A stretch of DNA of 64,000 nt. Origin: Stemphylium vesicarium. Taxonomy: Eukaryota; Ascomycota; Dothideomycetes; Pleosporales; Pleosporaceae. The notes below the pieces were generated by a model, which made no database searches, had not been told where the DNA came from, and saw only the letters and a list, made by a program, of their open reading frames with translations. Numbering within the stretch: position 1 is the stretch's first letter; each line of letters starts with the position of its first letter. Shown here one piece after another: positions 31,966 through 42,186 of the stretch. Both the position numbers and the translations under genes were made by a program. Location of the stretch: contig QXCR01000153.1 of assembly GCA_004380135.1 (NCBI GenBank), forward strand, positions 1-64,000, written 5' to 3'.

Positions 31966-32206
31966 ATAACGCGTGTTTAAGAGCGAAAGACATAGATAGA
32001 GAATAGAGGATAGAGAGAAGCTCTACTAATACTAGTACGACTTAGTAGAACGCGCTATTATAAGAAAATTTATCCTTTATTTTACCTTTACTCTCTACCT
32101 CTATAATAGTAGTATGATCTTATTAATCTAGTAATCTAGATATTATAAATTAATTAATTAAGTTATTAATCTAAAGACTAGCTTCTTAATTTAATAATAG
32201 CTTTGA
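31966..32206. other. Isolated RIP-type AT-rich patch inside the hAT derivative
   Basis: About 240 bp, abruptly AT-rich with few CA/TG dinucleotides (AATTAATTAATTAAG and similar), between normal sequence on both sides. No coding potential was seen. The edges at about 31,966 and 32,206 are sharp. Confidence 0.6.
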
Positions 32207-32261
32207 TCTGGCAATCTCACAAGATTAATCTCACAATCTGGATTGATTGTTGCGGACTCTG

Positions 32262-33836
32262 CCTGAGTTAGGTCTGGGGCTGTTCCGCCACAGCAAAACC
32301 TTCGATCGAACAAAAATTAGACTCCTCAGCCATCCTCGAAACAATAGCCGATGCTATCCACATAGCATCAAAGCTTGGAATTCCCCAATTATGGGTCGAT
32401 CAGTAAGTAGGAATCTGCATACGCGTTTTGTATAAGTACACCAACTGATCTTAGTTGTCTTTTTACAAGATATTGCATAGACCAGGAGGATACTGCTGCA
32501 AGGCATGACGCTATTGCATCTATGAACTTGATATATAGTGGTGCAGAGGTGACCATCGTAGCAGCGTCCGGGACTGGGGCTTCTAGAAGGCTGCCTGGTA
32601 TTCTTGGAACAGAGCGCAGATGCTCGGCGCTGAGACGGGTCACCCTAGGACACCAAAGTCTTTGCGAGATCGATGATCCTACTCGACAATTAAGGCTGTC
32701 ACAATGGGACAGTCGCGGATGGTAGCCGCCCATAACATTATCGTGAATGATGCAAACTCTAACAGCGTGGTAGGACTTATCAAGAAGCTCTACTGTCACC
32801 CCGCCTCCTCGTATTTATCGAATCTCGATTGTATTTTTAGTGCACCAGGAAACGATCTCTGGAGTGTCTGAACAAAGAACTGAATAATGCCGACATTGTC
32901 TCTCCTGTCGTGAAGGTCTTCCCCCAACGAAGGATTGGTGAACGGAGCTCTGACGTCTTTGATCTGATAAGCGAGTATTTCCCTCGGGAACTATCATACG
33001 CCTCTAATAATCTCAGGGCTATTGAGGGCATCTTAGAAGCCTTTGACAGTGAGGGAATGGGGGATATGCGTGCCAGGCACTTCTATAGCATACCTTTGCA
33101 GTACAAAATTGACGATTGGCGGGGCAAAGAGTTCTTAGTTGCCGACGCTCTGGCGTGGCGAGTAGAAGCCTATTTTCGTCATGCAAGTGCTGGAATTGAG
33201 GACTGGGAGATGTTCCAAGGCGCCAACATACCCCGGTGGACCTGGGCGTCTCGAAAGTCAGCTAAGTGAATACATTGGATAGATCTGGAGTTGAAATTCG
33301 ATAAGTCGCCTGGGAAAAAAGCACCGGACGTGAGCTACCGGATTACGAGACGCGATGGGAAAGTAATTAGCCTCTTCCAATTTGCGACCTCCACTCTCCA
33401 CGGCCACTATTTGACATTTTTTCCTTGGATTGATGTCACTTCATGGGTAACTCATGGCCAGGCAACTACCGATTCTGAGAATCCTGAAGAAAGTGCTGTT
33501 TTTGCTGGTGTGGATGATGCAGACCTGCATCTCGACCACAATGATCTCACCACTGTGGACCAAACGGCAGCATTGTTTCTGAGCTTTGATCTCCGATCCA
33601 ATTATCAAGATCGGGAAACGGGCTGACAAGCTACTATGAGGGGTCTGCTGGATACATGGATGCTACTGGAGAGAAGGAAGAAAAGCCCGGATAGTGTTCG
33701 ACAAGTAAGAAGTGAGACGACTGAAACGGAAATTGGCATGAGATGGATGCCGAGCGAGCAACCTGATCTCAACCAGGAGGCTACTGGCCACACCATTAGA
33801 CTCGCATTCATTGAGGCTGGTAGTAGCTGGCATTAG
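32262..33836 (+). pseudogene. HET-domain (heterokaryon incompatibility) gene remnant
   Basis: The HET domain is readable in pieces: SSAILETIADAIHIASKLGI, then PQLWVDQ|YCIDQED across a 67-nt intron (32403-32469, GTAAGT...ACAAG), then DAIASMNLIYSGAEVTIVAA. After that come TAG at about 32,722, an indel near 32,775 in a region still recognisable as TAWTYQEALLSPRLLVF, TAG inside ESRLYF*C, and TGA after WASRKSAK. C-terminal parts run to 33836. The beginning (up to the LSYVWG motif) is missing at the hAT terminus at 32261. Intact HET proteins trigger cell death after fusion of unlike individuals; this copy is clearly inactive. Confidence 0.8.
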
Positions 33837-34569
33837 GCGTTCGGTTTGAGATTATTGGACCCTCAAACACCATGTTTCCTAATGCTGTTCATCCTGCTTT
33901 GTAATATCGTCTTTTCGATACAAGTTTTATATTAATGAAATACAATGCATGTTTTTCTTCTCTCTCTCCATTAAAAGCACATCAAAAATTGACATAGACG
34001 GCTGTGTTTTGCATGAAGAAGCCTAAGTTGCTGTGTGATATCGCAACTCACAGCTCAGTCACTAGCGTCCGGAGTATCGCGGATAGCAGAGGAGTGTACA
34101 TCTCTCCGGGACACAAGACCGGTCCTCACCCGAAACCGCATTGAAGCATTCCGATGATCGCTCGAGATCGTCGCGCTAGGCCATCAAAACCTCTGCACCG
34201 GGTGGGCGAACGCGATCCTCACCAGCTCACATTATCTAAATCACGTCCCTTGAACCAATTAAATTCACCAGATGACGTTTAAGTGCTAATTTTGGAAGTG
34301 CCGTCGTGATGATTGGGTGATGCGAACCGACGTGGTGAGCACAATACCCCTCATTGCCCCGCTGTTTGGCAATACACATGCATGAGCGATTGAGTGATTT
34401 ACACGTCTGGAACTCAACAAATCACTTCAGGACATGTATAAAGGGTGGAGAAGCATCTGCTGAAGAAAAAAACTCCATTCATCTTCGTCATAACAATATT
34501 TCGAACGATATTATAGCCTCCACTTCCACCGCCCTCTTACCACCCATTTTACTTCGGTACGATGCAATC
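33837..34569. other. Intergenic and promoter region upstream of NMT1
   Basis: About 730 bp. No gene is recognised. The right-hand part is expected to hold the promoter and transcription start of NMT1, because the upstream ORF at 34570 and riboswitch follow directly. Confidence 0.45.
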
Positions 34570-34659
34570 ATGGAACCAGCACCGCGACGCCTCTCCGGCC
34601 TCGCGCTTCGCACCCCAGAATTCCATCCCGGTCAAGTGAAAGAACAAGATGCCCAGTAA
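34570..34659 (+). CDS. Upstream ORF in the NMT1 leader (29 codons)
   Basis: The ATG at 34570 starts a 29-residue reading frame (MEPAPRRLSGLALRTPEFHP...) that ends at TAA 34657-34659. A splice donor (GTAAAC, 34656) overlaps that stop codon and another (GTACCC) begins at 34672. Short ORFs in the leader are part of the riboswitch mechanism known for Neurospora NMT1, where ligand-dependent splicing retains uORFs that block translation of the main frame. A similar role is inferred here; translation of this ORF is unproven. Confidence 0.5.
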   Translation: MEPAPRRLSGLALRTPEFHPGQVKEQDAQ

Positions 34660-34688
34660 ACGCATCATCAGGTACCCATCTCAAACCA

Positions 34689-34834
34689 TCAGAAGCAAAG
34701 CATGGCGGGTGTTCAAGCCATTGACGGCATGCGGTATCTCTATACCGATATCCCATCCATGGCTTGTTCTGAGATTATACCGTTTAAACTTGACCTGGAT
34801 AATTCCAGCGCGAAGGACTACTGCTGCTTCATGA
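34689..34834 (+). promoter_or_regulatory. TPP (thiamin pyrophosphate) riboswitch aptamer
   Basis: All conserved parts are present in order. P1 pairs TCAGAAGCA (34689-34697) with TGCTTCATGA (34825-34834, one bulge). P2 starts with CGGGTGT and closes with ATACCG. P3 pairs AAGCCAT (34715-34721) with ATGGCTT (34759-34765) and is extended by a hairpin (GGTAT...ATACC), as usual in fungi. The core CTGAGA is at 34769-34774, and the pyrophosphate-sensor half CTTGACCTGGATAATTCCAG, then CGCGAAGG, at about 34,789-34,816. It lies upstream of the HMP-P synthase gene, where fungal TPP riboswitches repress expression through alternative splicing when TPP is abundant. Confidence 0.93.
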
Positions 34835-34847
34835 TGATCCATTTTTA

Positions 34848-34868
34848 CCCCCCCCCCCCCCCCCCCCC
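34848..34868. repeat. Poly-C tract (21 bases) in the NMT1 leader
   Basis: A run of 21 consecutive C residues lies between the aptamer and the predicted splice acceptor. It could serve as an exaggerated polypyrimidine tract of the leader intron. Its exact length may be affected by sequencing slippage. Confidence 0.8.
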
Positions 34869-34916
34869 ACTGTGTTGGGTTGCTGACTTGCATAGTAACT
34901 CTGTACCTGCGCCAAG

Positions 34917-36091
34917 ATGTCGACAGATAAGATTACCTTCTTGACAAACTGGTGCGCTAAACATCTAGGCTCTGTGGAAAAAAAGCAAAAGGCATACTGA
35001 CGCTGAGAAAGGCACGCTACGCCATACCACGCGCCTCTCTACCTTGCGCAGAGCAAGGGATACTTCAAAGATGAAGGCATCAAAGTCGCTCTTCTTGAGC
35101 CCAACGACCCCAGTGTACGTCCCACACAATTCCCTATGTTGCGTCAAGTCTTTTAACATGCATCTAGGACGTGACCGAGATCATCGGCTCCGGCAAAGTC
35201 GATCTCGGCTTCAAAGCCATGATCCACACCCTCGCCGCCTCAGCCCGGGGCTTCCCCGTCCAATCCATCGGCTCGCTGCTCAACGAGCCCTTCACCGGCG
35301 TCGTCTATTTGACCAGCTCGGGCATAACGCCCGACTTCACCACGCTCAAGGGCAAGAAGATTGGGTACGTAGGCGAGTTCGGCAAGATCCAACTTGACGA
35401 GCTCACCGCGCACTACGGCATGTCGCCCACCGACTACGCCGCCGTGCGCGTCGGCATGAACGTGACGCGGTCCATCATTACGGGCGAAATCGACGCGGGC
35501 ATCGGTCTCGAGAACGTGCAAATGGTCGAGCTGGAAGAGTGGCTCGTGGCCCAGAACCGCCCCCGTGACGACGTCAAGATGCTGCGTATCGACGAGCTGG
35601 CCCAGCTCGGCTGCTGCTGCTTCTGCAGTATCCTCTATATCGGCAACAACGTCTTTGTAGAGCAGAACCCGCACAAAGTTCGCGCTTTCCTGCGCGCGTG
35701 CAAGCGGGCGACGGACTTTGTGCTCACGGAGCCAGATAAGGCGTGGGCTGAGTTTTGCAATTTCAAGACGACCATGGATACCCCGACGAATCGCAAGATC
35801 TTCGAGCGCAGCTTCGCGTACTTTAGCCCCGATTTGCAGAATGTTAAGAGGGATTGGGAGAAGGTTACGCGCTATGGAAAGAGGCTGGGTGTGCTGGGGG
35901 AAGGGTTTGTGCCGAATTACTCGAATGAGTTCTTGGCTTGGGGGTTGGAGGAGGAGGCGGATGATCCTAACGGTAATCAGAAGAGAATGGTTGCGCTGCA
36001 GGAGGGTGTGAAGCGGAATGGGGGGTTCAAGCGTCTTGAGACTTTGGCTGGCAAGACTGTTGTTGGTGCTGCTGCCCCGGCTCCTACCTAA
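34917..36091 (+). CDS. NMT1: HMP-phosphate synthase NMT1/THI5 (thiamin pyrimidine biosynthesis)
   Basis: Three exons (34917-34951, 35012-35114, 35168-36091) give 353 residues. The introns are 60 and 53 nt, and the joins read FLTNWHATPYHAPLYLAQSK and LEPNDPSDVTEIIGSGKVD. The protein makes 4-amino-5-hydroxymethyl-2-methylpyrimidine phosphate in the cytosol, a single-turnover reaction in yeast Thi5 in which PLP and an active-site histidine of the enzyme are consumed. Numbering matches yeast: Lys62 and His66 occur in GFKAMIHT, and the iron-linked CCCFC motif is at 195-199 (LGCCCFCSILY). Expression is probably repressed by TPP through the upstream riboswitch. SLS1 is convergent 212 bp downstream. 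Confidence 0.95.
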
Positions 36092-36303
36092 GGATGCGGG
36101 ATAGGCTGGGCTGAGCTGGTTCGATGTGGAGTTTCGCTCGTTTACTTCACATCAATCGGAATGGGAAGTCGTGGTCTCGCGTCTCTTTGAGACGCACCGC
36201 AGTAGCATGTAGTCGTGAATGAACTCGTCACTCGCTTAGAAATCGCTGGGGATGAGTATGGTATGTTTGAAGAGCTGAAGTTCCTTTGCCAACATTTCAT
36301 GAG

Positions 36304-39072
36304 CTATTTCTTTTCCGTCGTCGAGTCCATAAGGCTTTCTTCTGCTGGTTCCTGCGTGTTGGATGCTTCGGTCTCCGTCGCATCTGCAGCGACACCGTCA
36401 ACAACATCATCCCCACGCTGCTCCTCCTGCATCACAGAGCTTTCACCCACGTGACCTTCATCCTCTACTGCATCTACCTTCCCTGCCACCGTCTCGTCTT
36501 GGGCACCGGGATAGTTTGCCACACGCTCTTGCAGCCCCTTCATCGCTTCCGCACCTGCATCATCTTCAACCGGCGTCCGATCAAATGTCTCCGATCTTCT
36601 TGTTTTACGTGCACTCTCCGCATACCTCGGCTTCACCTGCCTGGATACATTGGTCATCTGCTGGCTCGCTTTCGTGACCATATCGGCCATATCATAACAC
36701 CTTCTGACAAAGTCCTTAATAGCCGTCTGATCGCTCAACAGCTTGTCTCCATGGCCTGTATAGTGCGCTGCGAGACCAACACTCTTTGCGTTGAACTTCC
36801 CCGAATGCCTGGTGCTGATGGAAATGTTTATGCCGAACAGTTCAGCCGAGACGGATTGTCGGAACTCTACACCAGCGAAGTGGTACTTTACGGCTTGTAC
36901 GCCCTTGTCACTACTACTGAAGCCAGGAATAGTCCACTTGGGGATGTCAATGGTAAGTGGCGGCGCGGAAAGGCGTGCCCCACTTTCGATATTCTTGACA
37001 ACGGCATCGATCCATGTACCAAGGTTTTCGTCCCGATGGTCGTTCAGAAGTGATAAACTTGCACTGTGCTGGAATCGTACGTCGACCGCTTTGTTTGGAA
37101 GCGACACAGTGTGGTTGAGCGGCTGAAAGTCAATGTCTGCTTTACGGAACTTGGCTTTGGATCCCTGGCGGTCGACGCGCATTTGGACCCGGAGGGTGGG
37201 AAACTGTTGGCCAGGTTCGAAATCAGTTTGCTCAGGATCGGGTCGAAAGTGGTAAAGCAAGGATGGCGTCGATAGGCGCGCAGTGATGGAGATGTCGGGT
37301 GAGGTGAGAAAGCCAGAGAGCCCCGGTACTGTGTGCACAAAGGCCGTCTGGGAAGTGTTTGTCTCCACTACAGAACCCTCGGGCTCAATAGGGGCCAAGG
37401 ACTGGCCGAAATGGGCATGGAGTTTGTATTCCGGTTGAGTGGGCCAATTGCCTGAGTCTTCAGATGGCGAGGAGAGGGCGGAAGTAAAACGAAGGACGGT
37501 GGCTGCAGTGCGTTCTATGAGACCGCTAAGTGAACCCTTGGGAATTACGACGTCCGCGGCAGACAGTTCGATACCATCGCCAATGTCATCCTCCACGTCT
37601 CGTGCATGTGGGAGTGATAGCCGCCCTAATGCGACATTGCGATGCCTGTAGTCTAGCGCACTTTCCTCAACGTAGACGGGTGTTCTTTCAAGGAAAGTCT
37701 TGGTAGCGCCCAGATTAGGCATATCTGAACTGCGAGTGGTATCGTCTTTGAGGGGCAAAAAGTTGATCAAAGTCCGCTTGGCTTCCTCAATGGCAGCAAT
37801 TTCGAACCCCCTAATAGTAAACTATTAAGATTAGCGAGTGAAAAGCGCCTTTATCGATGGGCGACTTACTATATTCCTTGCAGTCGCGGCAATGCTTGTC
37901 CTCGTGATTGACGCGGCAAGGTCGAGAAGTTTTTGGGAGTAGATGGAGGTCAGGTCCATTCTCTCGTCTTGTGGTATTGTGCCGTCTTGTAGCAGCCACA
38001 TGTAGTTCTTGAGGTTCATCCGCTTCATCTCTGTATGTTGCAAGGCCTCCTCAATGTCGTTTGCGGCATACTCGGCAGTGCTCTGATCGGCGGTGATGCG
38101 AACAACGTCGTGAGGCTTGTAAATGTCAAACTTGACGTTTCGAGCCCGGCTGATGTGGTCAAGCTTGTTATTTTCCCCTACGGTAAGGAGCGTCAGTTGC
38201 CACGGCTTGAGGCAAAGCTCGAGCTCGCCAGGTGCCTCGACCTCCTCCAGAAGCACGAGATTCCAGGCGTCTCTCAGGATGCGATCAACCAGCAGCTGCT
38301 TGCTGACGTTCTTGCGCCAACCCATCATTCTGACGACGCGGTCGACCCCGGGCAAGCGTTTCGTCACGTCTGTTGTGCCTGGTTGCCACTCGGAGCGCTC
38401 GAACGGGCGGTTGGGGTTGTCATGGTCTCGTTTCAGGCTATCAATGACACCCGTGTTGACCTTGGACTGGTTTATGTTCTTTGCGACCGAGTAGAAGAGC
38501 ATCAATTGCTGCTGGGTGAATCCGTCCATCAAGAGTTTCTTTAGTCTGACGAATGTCTTTTGCGTGACATGGTGTGGCCCGTCGGCATCGCCGTGGTTGA
38601 CAGGTCGCAGACTTTCGACTTGCTGGTATACGTCCTCGGGGTTGACGGCCTTGCCCTCTTCCTGCAGCGAGGCGAATATGTCCGGGACCTGGATGGGTTC
38701 GGAAGGCTCAATCGCCTTGGGCTCCTCTGCCTCTTCTTCCCTTGGAGCATCTCCGATTTCCCTCAGCACCAGGACGTCGGCATGGGCTCCCAGTTGTTTT
38801 ATTCCCTCCAGGCTGGCTGACGTCTCTCTGACCACCTTGCCCTTTCGCTTTCTCAGCCGGTTCAGCGGCTGGACGACTTTGGTAATCTTGGGCTCGGATT
38901 GGTGGGCTTCGGAGAGGGCGTCGTCAATTTCTGCGCCATGCTGGTGCTGGCGAGCCGAGGCAGAAAAGTTGGCGAGGGCGACTCGGCGGCGAACAGCAGG
39001 AAGGCGGCGAGGGGCAATTCGTGCTTCACATCGGAGGCATACAAATGCACTGGGGGCACGCGGCGCAAGCAT
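36304..39072 (-). CDS. SLS1: SLS1-family mitochondrial inner-membrane regulator
   Basis: Exons 39072-37870 and 37821-36304 are joined across a 48-nt intron (GTAAGT...TTAATAG), reading TARNIFTIRGFEIAAIEEAK, for 906 residues. The start is set at the ATG of MLAPRAPSAFVCLRC, because the frame further up begins only with GTG. The Arg-rich N-terminus without acidic residues looks like a mitochondrial presequence. A KH-like element (DIYKPHDVVRITADQSTAEY) lies near residue 355. The C-terminal 100 residues are acidic and disordered. Yeast Sls1 is an inner-membrane protein that coordinates mitochondrial transcription with translation; the same role is inferred. It is tandem with the NT-C2 gene 181 bp upstream. 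Confidence 0.82.
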
Positions 39073-39210
39073 GAAGGGCACGATGATGGTTGCAGTGGGC
39101 AGTGACGCCTGCGGAAAGTGCGAGCAGCGTGCATCAACTTTGGCCACCGCCTAATTCTGCCGTCGCGCTTTCACGTGAAGACGTCTATTTTTGGTGTGTA
39201 TTACCAGATA

Positions 39211-39257
39211 CATGTCCCATGTCCCATGTCCCTCGTCCCTCGTCCCTCGTCCCTCAT
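39211..39257. repeat. Minisatellite CATGTCC / TCGTCCC
   Basis: Three CATGTCC units are followed by four TCGTCCC units with a 7-bp period. The array overlaps the last bases of the NT-C2 coding sequence (stop at 39254-39256) and lies upstream of SLS1. Confidence 0.85.
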
Positions 39258-40420
39258 GTAGGGCGATGCCAGCTGACCAGGTCTTCCCGCAAGTCAAACT
39301 CGTCTACTTCTTGTTGCCGGCGGTGCCATTTCCGAGCAGCCTCCGCCTTCATGTGCGACGCCTGCTGCTCCAGGCTCCCTCTGCCTCGTACATTTGGCGA
39401 CCGCTTCGGCTTCATGTCCCCAGGACGTAGTGTCTCATGCGACTTGCGACCCATGCTGCTGCCGCGCATGTGCCGAGATTCGTTCTCGCTCACCGACCCG
39501 CTGCTGTCGCCCGCGCCGAACCGCGAGGCCTGGGGGCGTGTCTGCTGCGAGTATGGCTTTTCGCGGTCGCCCCAGCCGTCCCCGCCAGCAAATATGTCTT
39601 CTATGCACTCGTCGGCCTTGAGCTCACCGGGCTGCGCGGACCAGTATGCGGCGAGAGTGCGTCGGTACATGTCCTGGAGTTCGCCGGCTTCGCGTGACTT
39701 GTTCGTGAGCGAGGGGGTTACGCCCTGGTCTTCTAGATCGGCCTGGTCGCCAGCCATGATGCCCGCGATGCCGCTAAAGACCTGTGCAGTCTTCAGTGCC
39801 GGCGCGATAAAGTTCTTGTCGCCCTCTGTCTGCTTCATGTATATGCCAATCTTGAGCGTACTGTTGATCTTGCTGTCCTGCATGAGGTAGCGTCTGGTCA
39901 CGCCCGGCTCTTCGCCCGCGACCGTAGCCATCTCGCTCTGCTCCACGTACTCGGCCAGGTTGAGTTTGATCGTGCCGAGCGTTATGCGTTCACCCCTGCC
40001 CGTGCCATACTCCTGAACCACTTCAAACTCGGCGCAGCACTCCTGCAGCATGCCATTCTTGTCTACCGTGAGCCGCACGGGAAGCGTGACGTCGTAGTCG
40101 TAGGCGACCTTGTGGTCCTTGACCTGGCAGCTGTCTGTACGACCGCGATGCTCGGCCGCCGTCGAGTGGGAGAGGTGCCATTTGATAAATGATGTGCCGG
40201 ATACGAGCGGTACGTTGTTGAGGTCGATGATCTGCTACCGTCAGGCCATGGTCGCGGGCGCGTTGCGAGTCGCTCACTCTCAGGTGTAGGTCAAACTTTG
40301 GCTGCACAATCCGTCAGCCAGGGTAACGTCGATATTCAACTCATGTCTTACTCGGCGGTTCTTGGGTACTGGTATCGTGAGCGTGTGAGTCGCAAACGCG
40401 ACGGTGCGGCGCATGGCCAT
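39254..40420 (-). CDS. NT-C2 domain protein (EEIG1/FAM102-like)
   Basis: Three exons (40420-40352, 40301-40278, 40231-39254) with introns of 50 and 46 nt give 356 residues. The N-terminal join reads TIPVPKNRRPKFDLHLRIID, then LNNVPLVSGTSFIKWHLSHS, the typical start of an N-terminal C2 (NT-C2) domain of about 150 residues. Further conserved parts are KVAYDYDVTLPVRLTVDKNG, LGTIKLNLAEYVE and STLKIGIYMKQTEGD. The C-terminal half is charged and disordered. NT-C2 proteins are membrane- or cytoskeleton-linked adaptors; the fungal function is not established. An alternative start is the second Met at 40414. It is divergent from TAD1. Confidence 0.85.
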
Positions 40421-40664
40421 TGCTCACCAAACGCTTGCATGTTGAAGAAGAAAAGGAGGCGAATAAAGGGCGCTGTAGAACGTATTGCTCGTATTGGCCG
40501 TGTGACAGGGTTGTTTGTGGTTGAGGAGCAGGAGCGTTGCTTGGGAACCGCGAAGCACCCATCGACTGGACCCTGCTTGCGCTTGGAGTCTCCGCCCACG
40601 CCTAACTCCGCCTCATGTCCGCGCCTCCTCCCTTCTTCATCACAGACGACCACATCAGACGACC
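40421..40664. promoter_or_regulatory. Shared divergent promoter region of NT-C2 gene and TAD1
   Basis: Only 244 bp separate the two start codons, so both promoters must lie here. I see no clear TATA box or named operator. Confidence 0.5.
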
Positions 40665-42099
40665 ATGACACCAGACCCGGACGCCGTCGCAGACTGCGTG
40701 CTTCATGCCTTCGGCCACCTCGCTGAAAAGAGGAAGCCGCGACCCCGCAGTCACGGCGCACGAGAATGGGTACCCCTCGCCGGAATTGTCTTATCTAAAG
40801 GTAATCGCTCACCTGCATCTGGTCCGCGCTATACTTGCTTATGCTCATGGACTAGCCAAGGCGGTACGCTATCCTGTGTATCCTTAGGGTGAGCAATTAC
40901 CTCTCCCGGCTATACCTTTTAGCCATGACCGCGCCGCATGCAACGCTCATGATGAAAGCGTCACTACTGACCAGGCTAGAACTGGCATGAAATGTCTCCC
41001 CTCCAACAAACTACCCCTTGCAAAAGGTAATATCCTCCATGATTGGCATGCCGAAGTCGTCGCTATCCGAGCCTTCAACCGCTTCCTGCTGGACGAATGT
41101 CTGCTCATCTCGTCTCCACCTTATCCAACATCCGATTTCATCAAGCGACCGAACACTGAAGAGCACGCATCACAGCCATTCACCATCCAAGACAATGTTT
41201 CCATCCACATGTACTGCTCTGAAGCACCCTGCGGCGACGCAAGCATGGAGCTGACCATGGCCGCCCAAGAAGACGCCACCCCATGGACCAGCGAAGCCCC
41301 TACCATCCAGACCAAGACCTCATCGTCACCCAGTGCAGAAGCGTCAAACGAGAACAGTGTCAGCGCCCTGCGCGGCCGCTCAAACTTCTCCCACTTGGGC
41401 GTCGTCCGCGCCAAACCCTCCCGCCCAGACGCACCGCCCACACTCAGTAAGTCCTGCACCGACAAGCTCGCGCTAAAACAGGCTACTTCGCTCCTTTCTT
41501 CCACCGCTTCCCTCTTAATCTGCCCCAAGAAGGCGTACCTTGCCACGCTCGTCTTGCCCGCCTCGCAACACGTCCCGCAAGCATGCGACCGCGCCTTTTC
41601 TCCCAGCGGCCGACTCGAGAGTCTGTTCAGCTCGGGGAATGAACCATGGGGAGGCGGGTATGGATTCCAGCCCTTCACTGTGCAGTCTACGAGTAGGGAG
41701 TTTGCGTGGTCTCGTCGTGCGCTGGCGCCAGGTGACAAAGCGATGCCGAGTAATCTCTCGGCCGTCTGGACACCGCATTGGCAAGAGACGCTCATCGGTG
41801 GGGTTTTGCAGGGAAGAAAGCAATTGGATCCCCGGGGCGCGAGCCGCATCAGTAGAAGGGGGATGTGGATACAAGGGATGCGGCTCGCTGCCATGGTCGG
41901 TGGTTTCGCCTCGACAATGGGGAGTGAAACTTTGCTGAGCAAGGATCAAACATACCGACATGTTAAGGACAGCAGTTTACTCAAGGAAAGAAAGAGGTTA
42001 AAAAAAGATATGCAAAGCGTGTTGAAGGGATGGATAAGAAACACTGGGGACGACAACTGGAGTCTCGACGACGTTGTATTGCCTCCAAATAAACCGTAG
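40665..42099 (+). CDS. TAD1: tRNA-specific adenosine deaminase TAD1
   Basis: Exons 40665-40800, 40861-40888 and 40980-42099 (introns 60 and 91 nt) give 427 residues, reading LSKGGTLSCVSLGTGMKCLP across both joins. The deaminase zinc site is visible: HAEVVAIRAFNR (His78, Glu80), CSEAPCGDASME (Cys134 and Cys139 region) and SCTDKLALKQ, the third zinc-ligand motif of the ADAR/ADAT1 editase domain. The family converts adenosine 37 of tRNA-Ala to inosine in the nucleus or cytosol. It ends 87 bp before the convergent Rad51-like gene. Confidence 0.92.
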
Positions 42100-42186
42100 C
42101 CACGTCCAAACCCCGTCATACATCATACATTACACAACCTTACCAAGCTACCTCTACATTTAAATTTGCCCTCCACACGCACACCT

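Larger units (their letters stand above)
31008..32261 (-). mobile_element. hAT derivative with CAGA(C/G)TCCGCAACAATCAA termini
   Basis: The left terminus CAGACTCCGCAACAATCAAG and right terminus (reverse complement CAGAGTCCGCAACAATCAAT) are inverted copies. CAATCAAGTCAAGACAATC-type subterminal repeats lie at 31,015-31,150. The minus strand at 31275-31469 encodes the hAT C-terminal dimerisation region (KYPCLSQFAIDILTIPASSC, ECERLFSELGDLLEPKRRVI). The rest of the transposase is deleted or scrambled. It carries a solo LTR (31582-31792) and a RIP-mutated patch. The immediate 8-bp flanks (GATAGGGC and CCTGAGTT) differ, so the two ends may not come from one clean insertion. Confidence 0.75.
34672..34895 (+). 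promoter_or_regulatory. Predicted 5'-UTR intron containing the riboswitch
   Basis: Donor candidates are GTAAAC at 34656 and GTACCC at 34672. The acceptor candidate is CATAG ending at 34895, with a CTGAC branch site at about 34,882. The interval contains the whole TPP aptamer and a 21-C homopolymer, and it ends 21 bases before the NMT1 ATG. The arrangement parallels the regulated leader intron of Neurospora NMT1 and Aspergillus thiA. Which donor is used under which thiamin level cannot be told from sequence. Confidence 0.6.

Noticed and set aside
39073..39147. N-terminal extension of SLS1
   Set aside because: It begins with GTG, not ATG; the mitochondrial-type presequence starts at the ATG at 39072.
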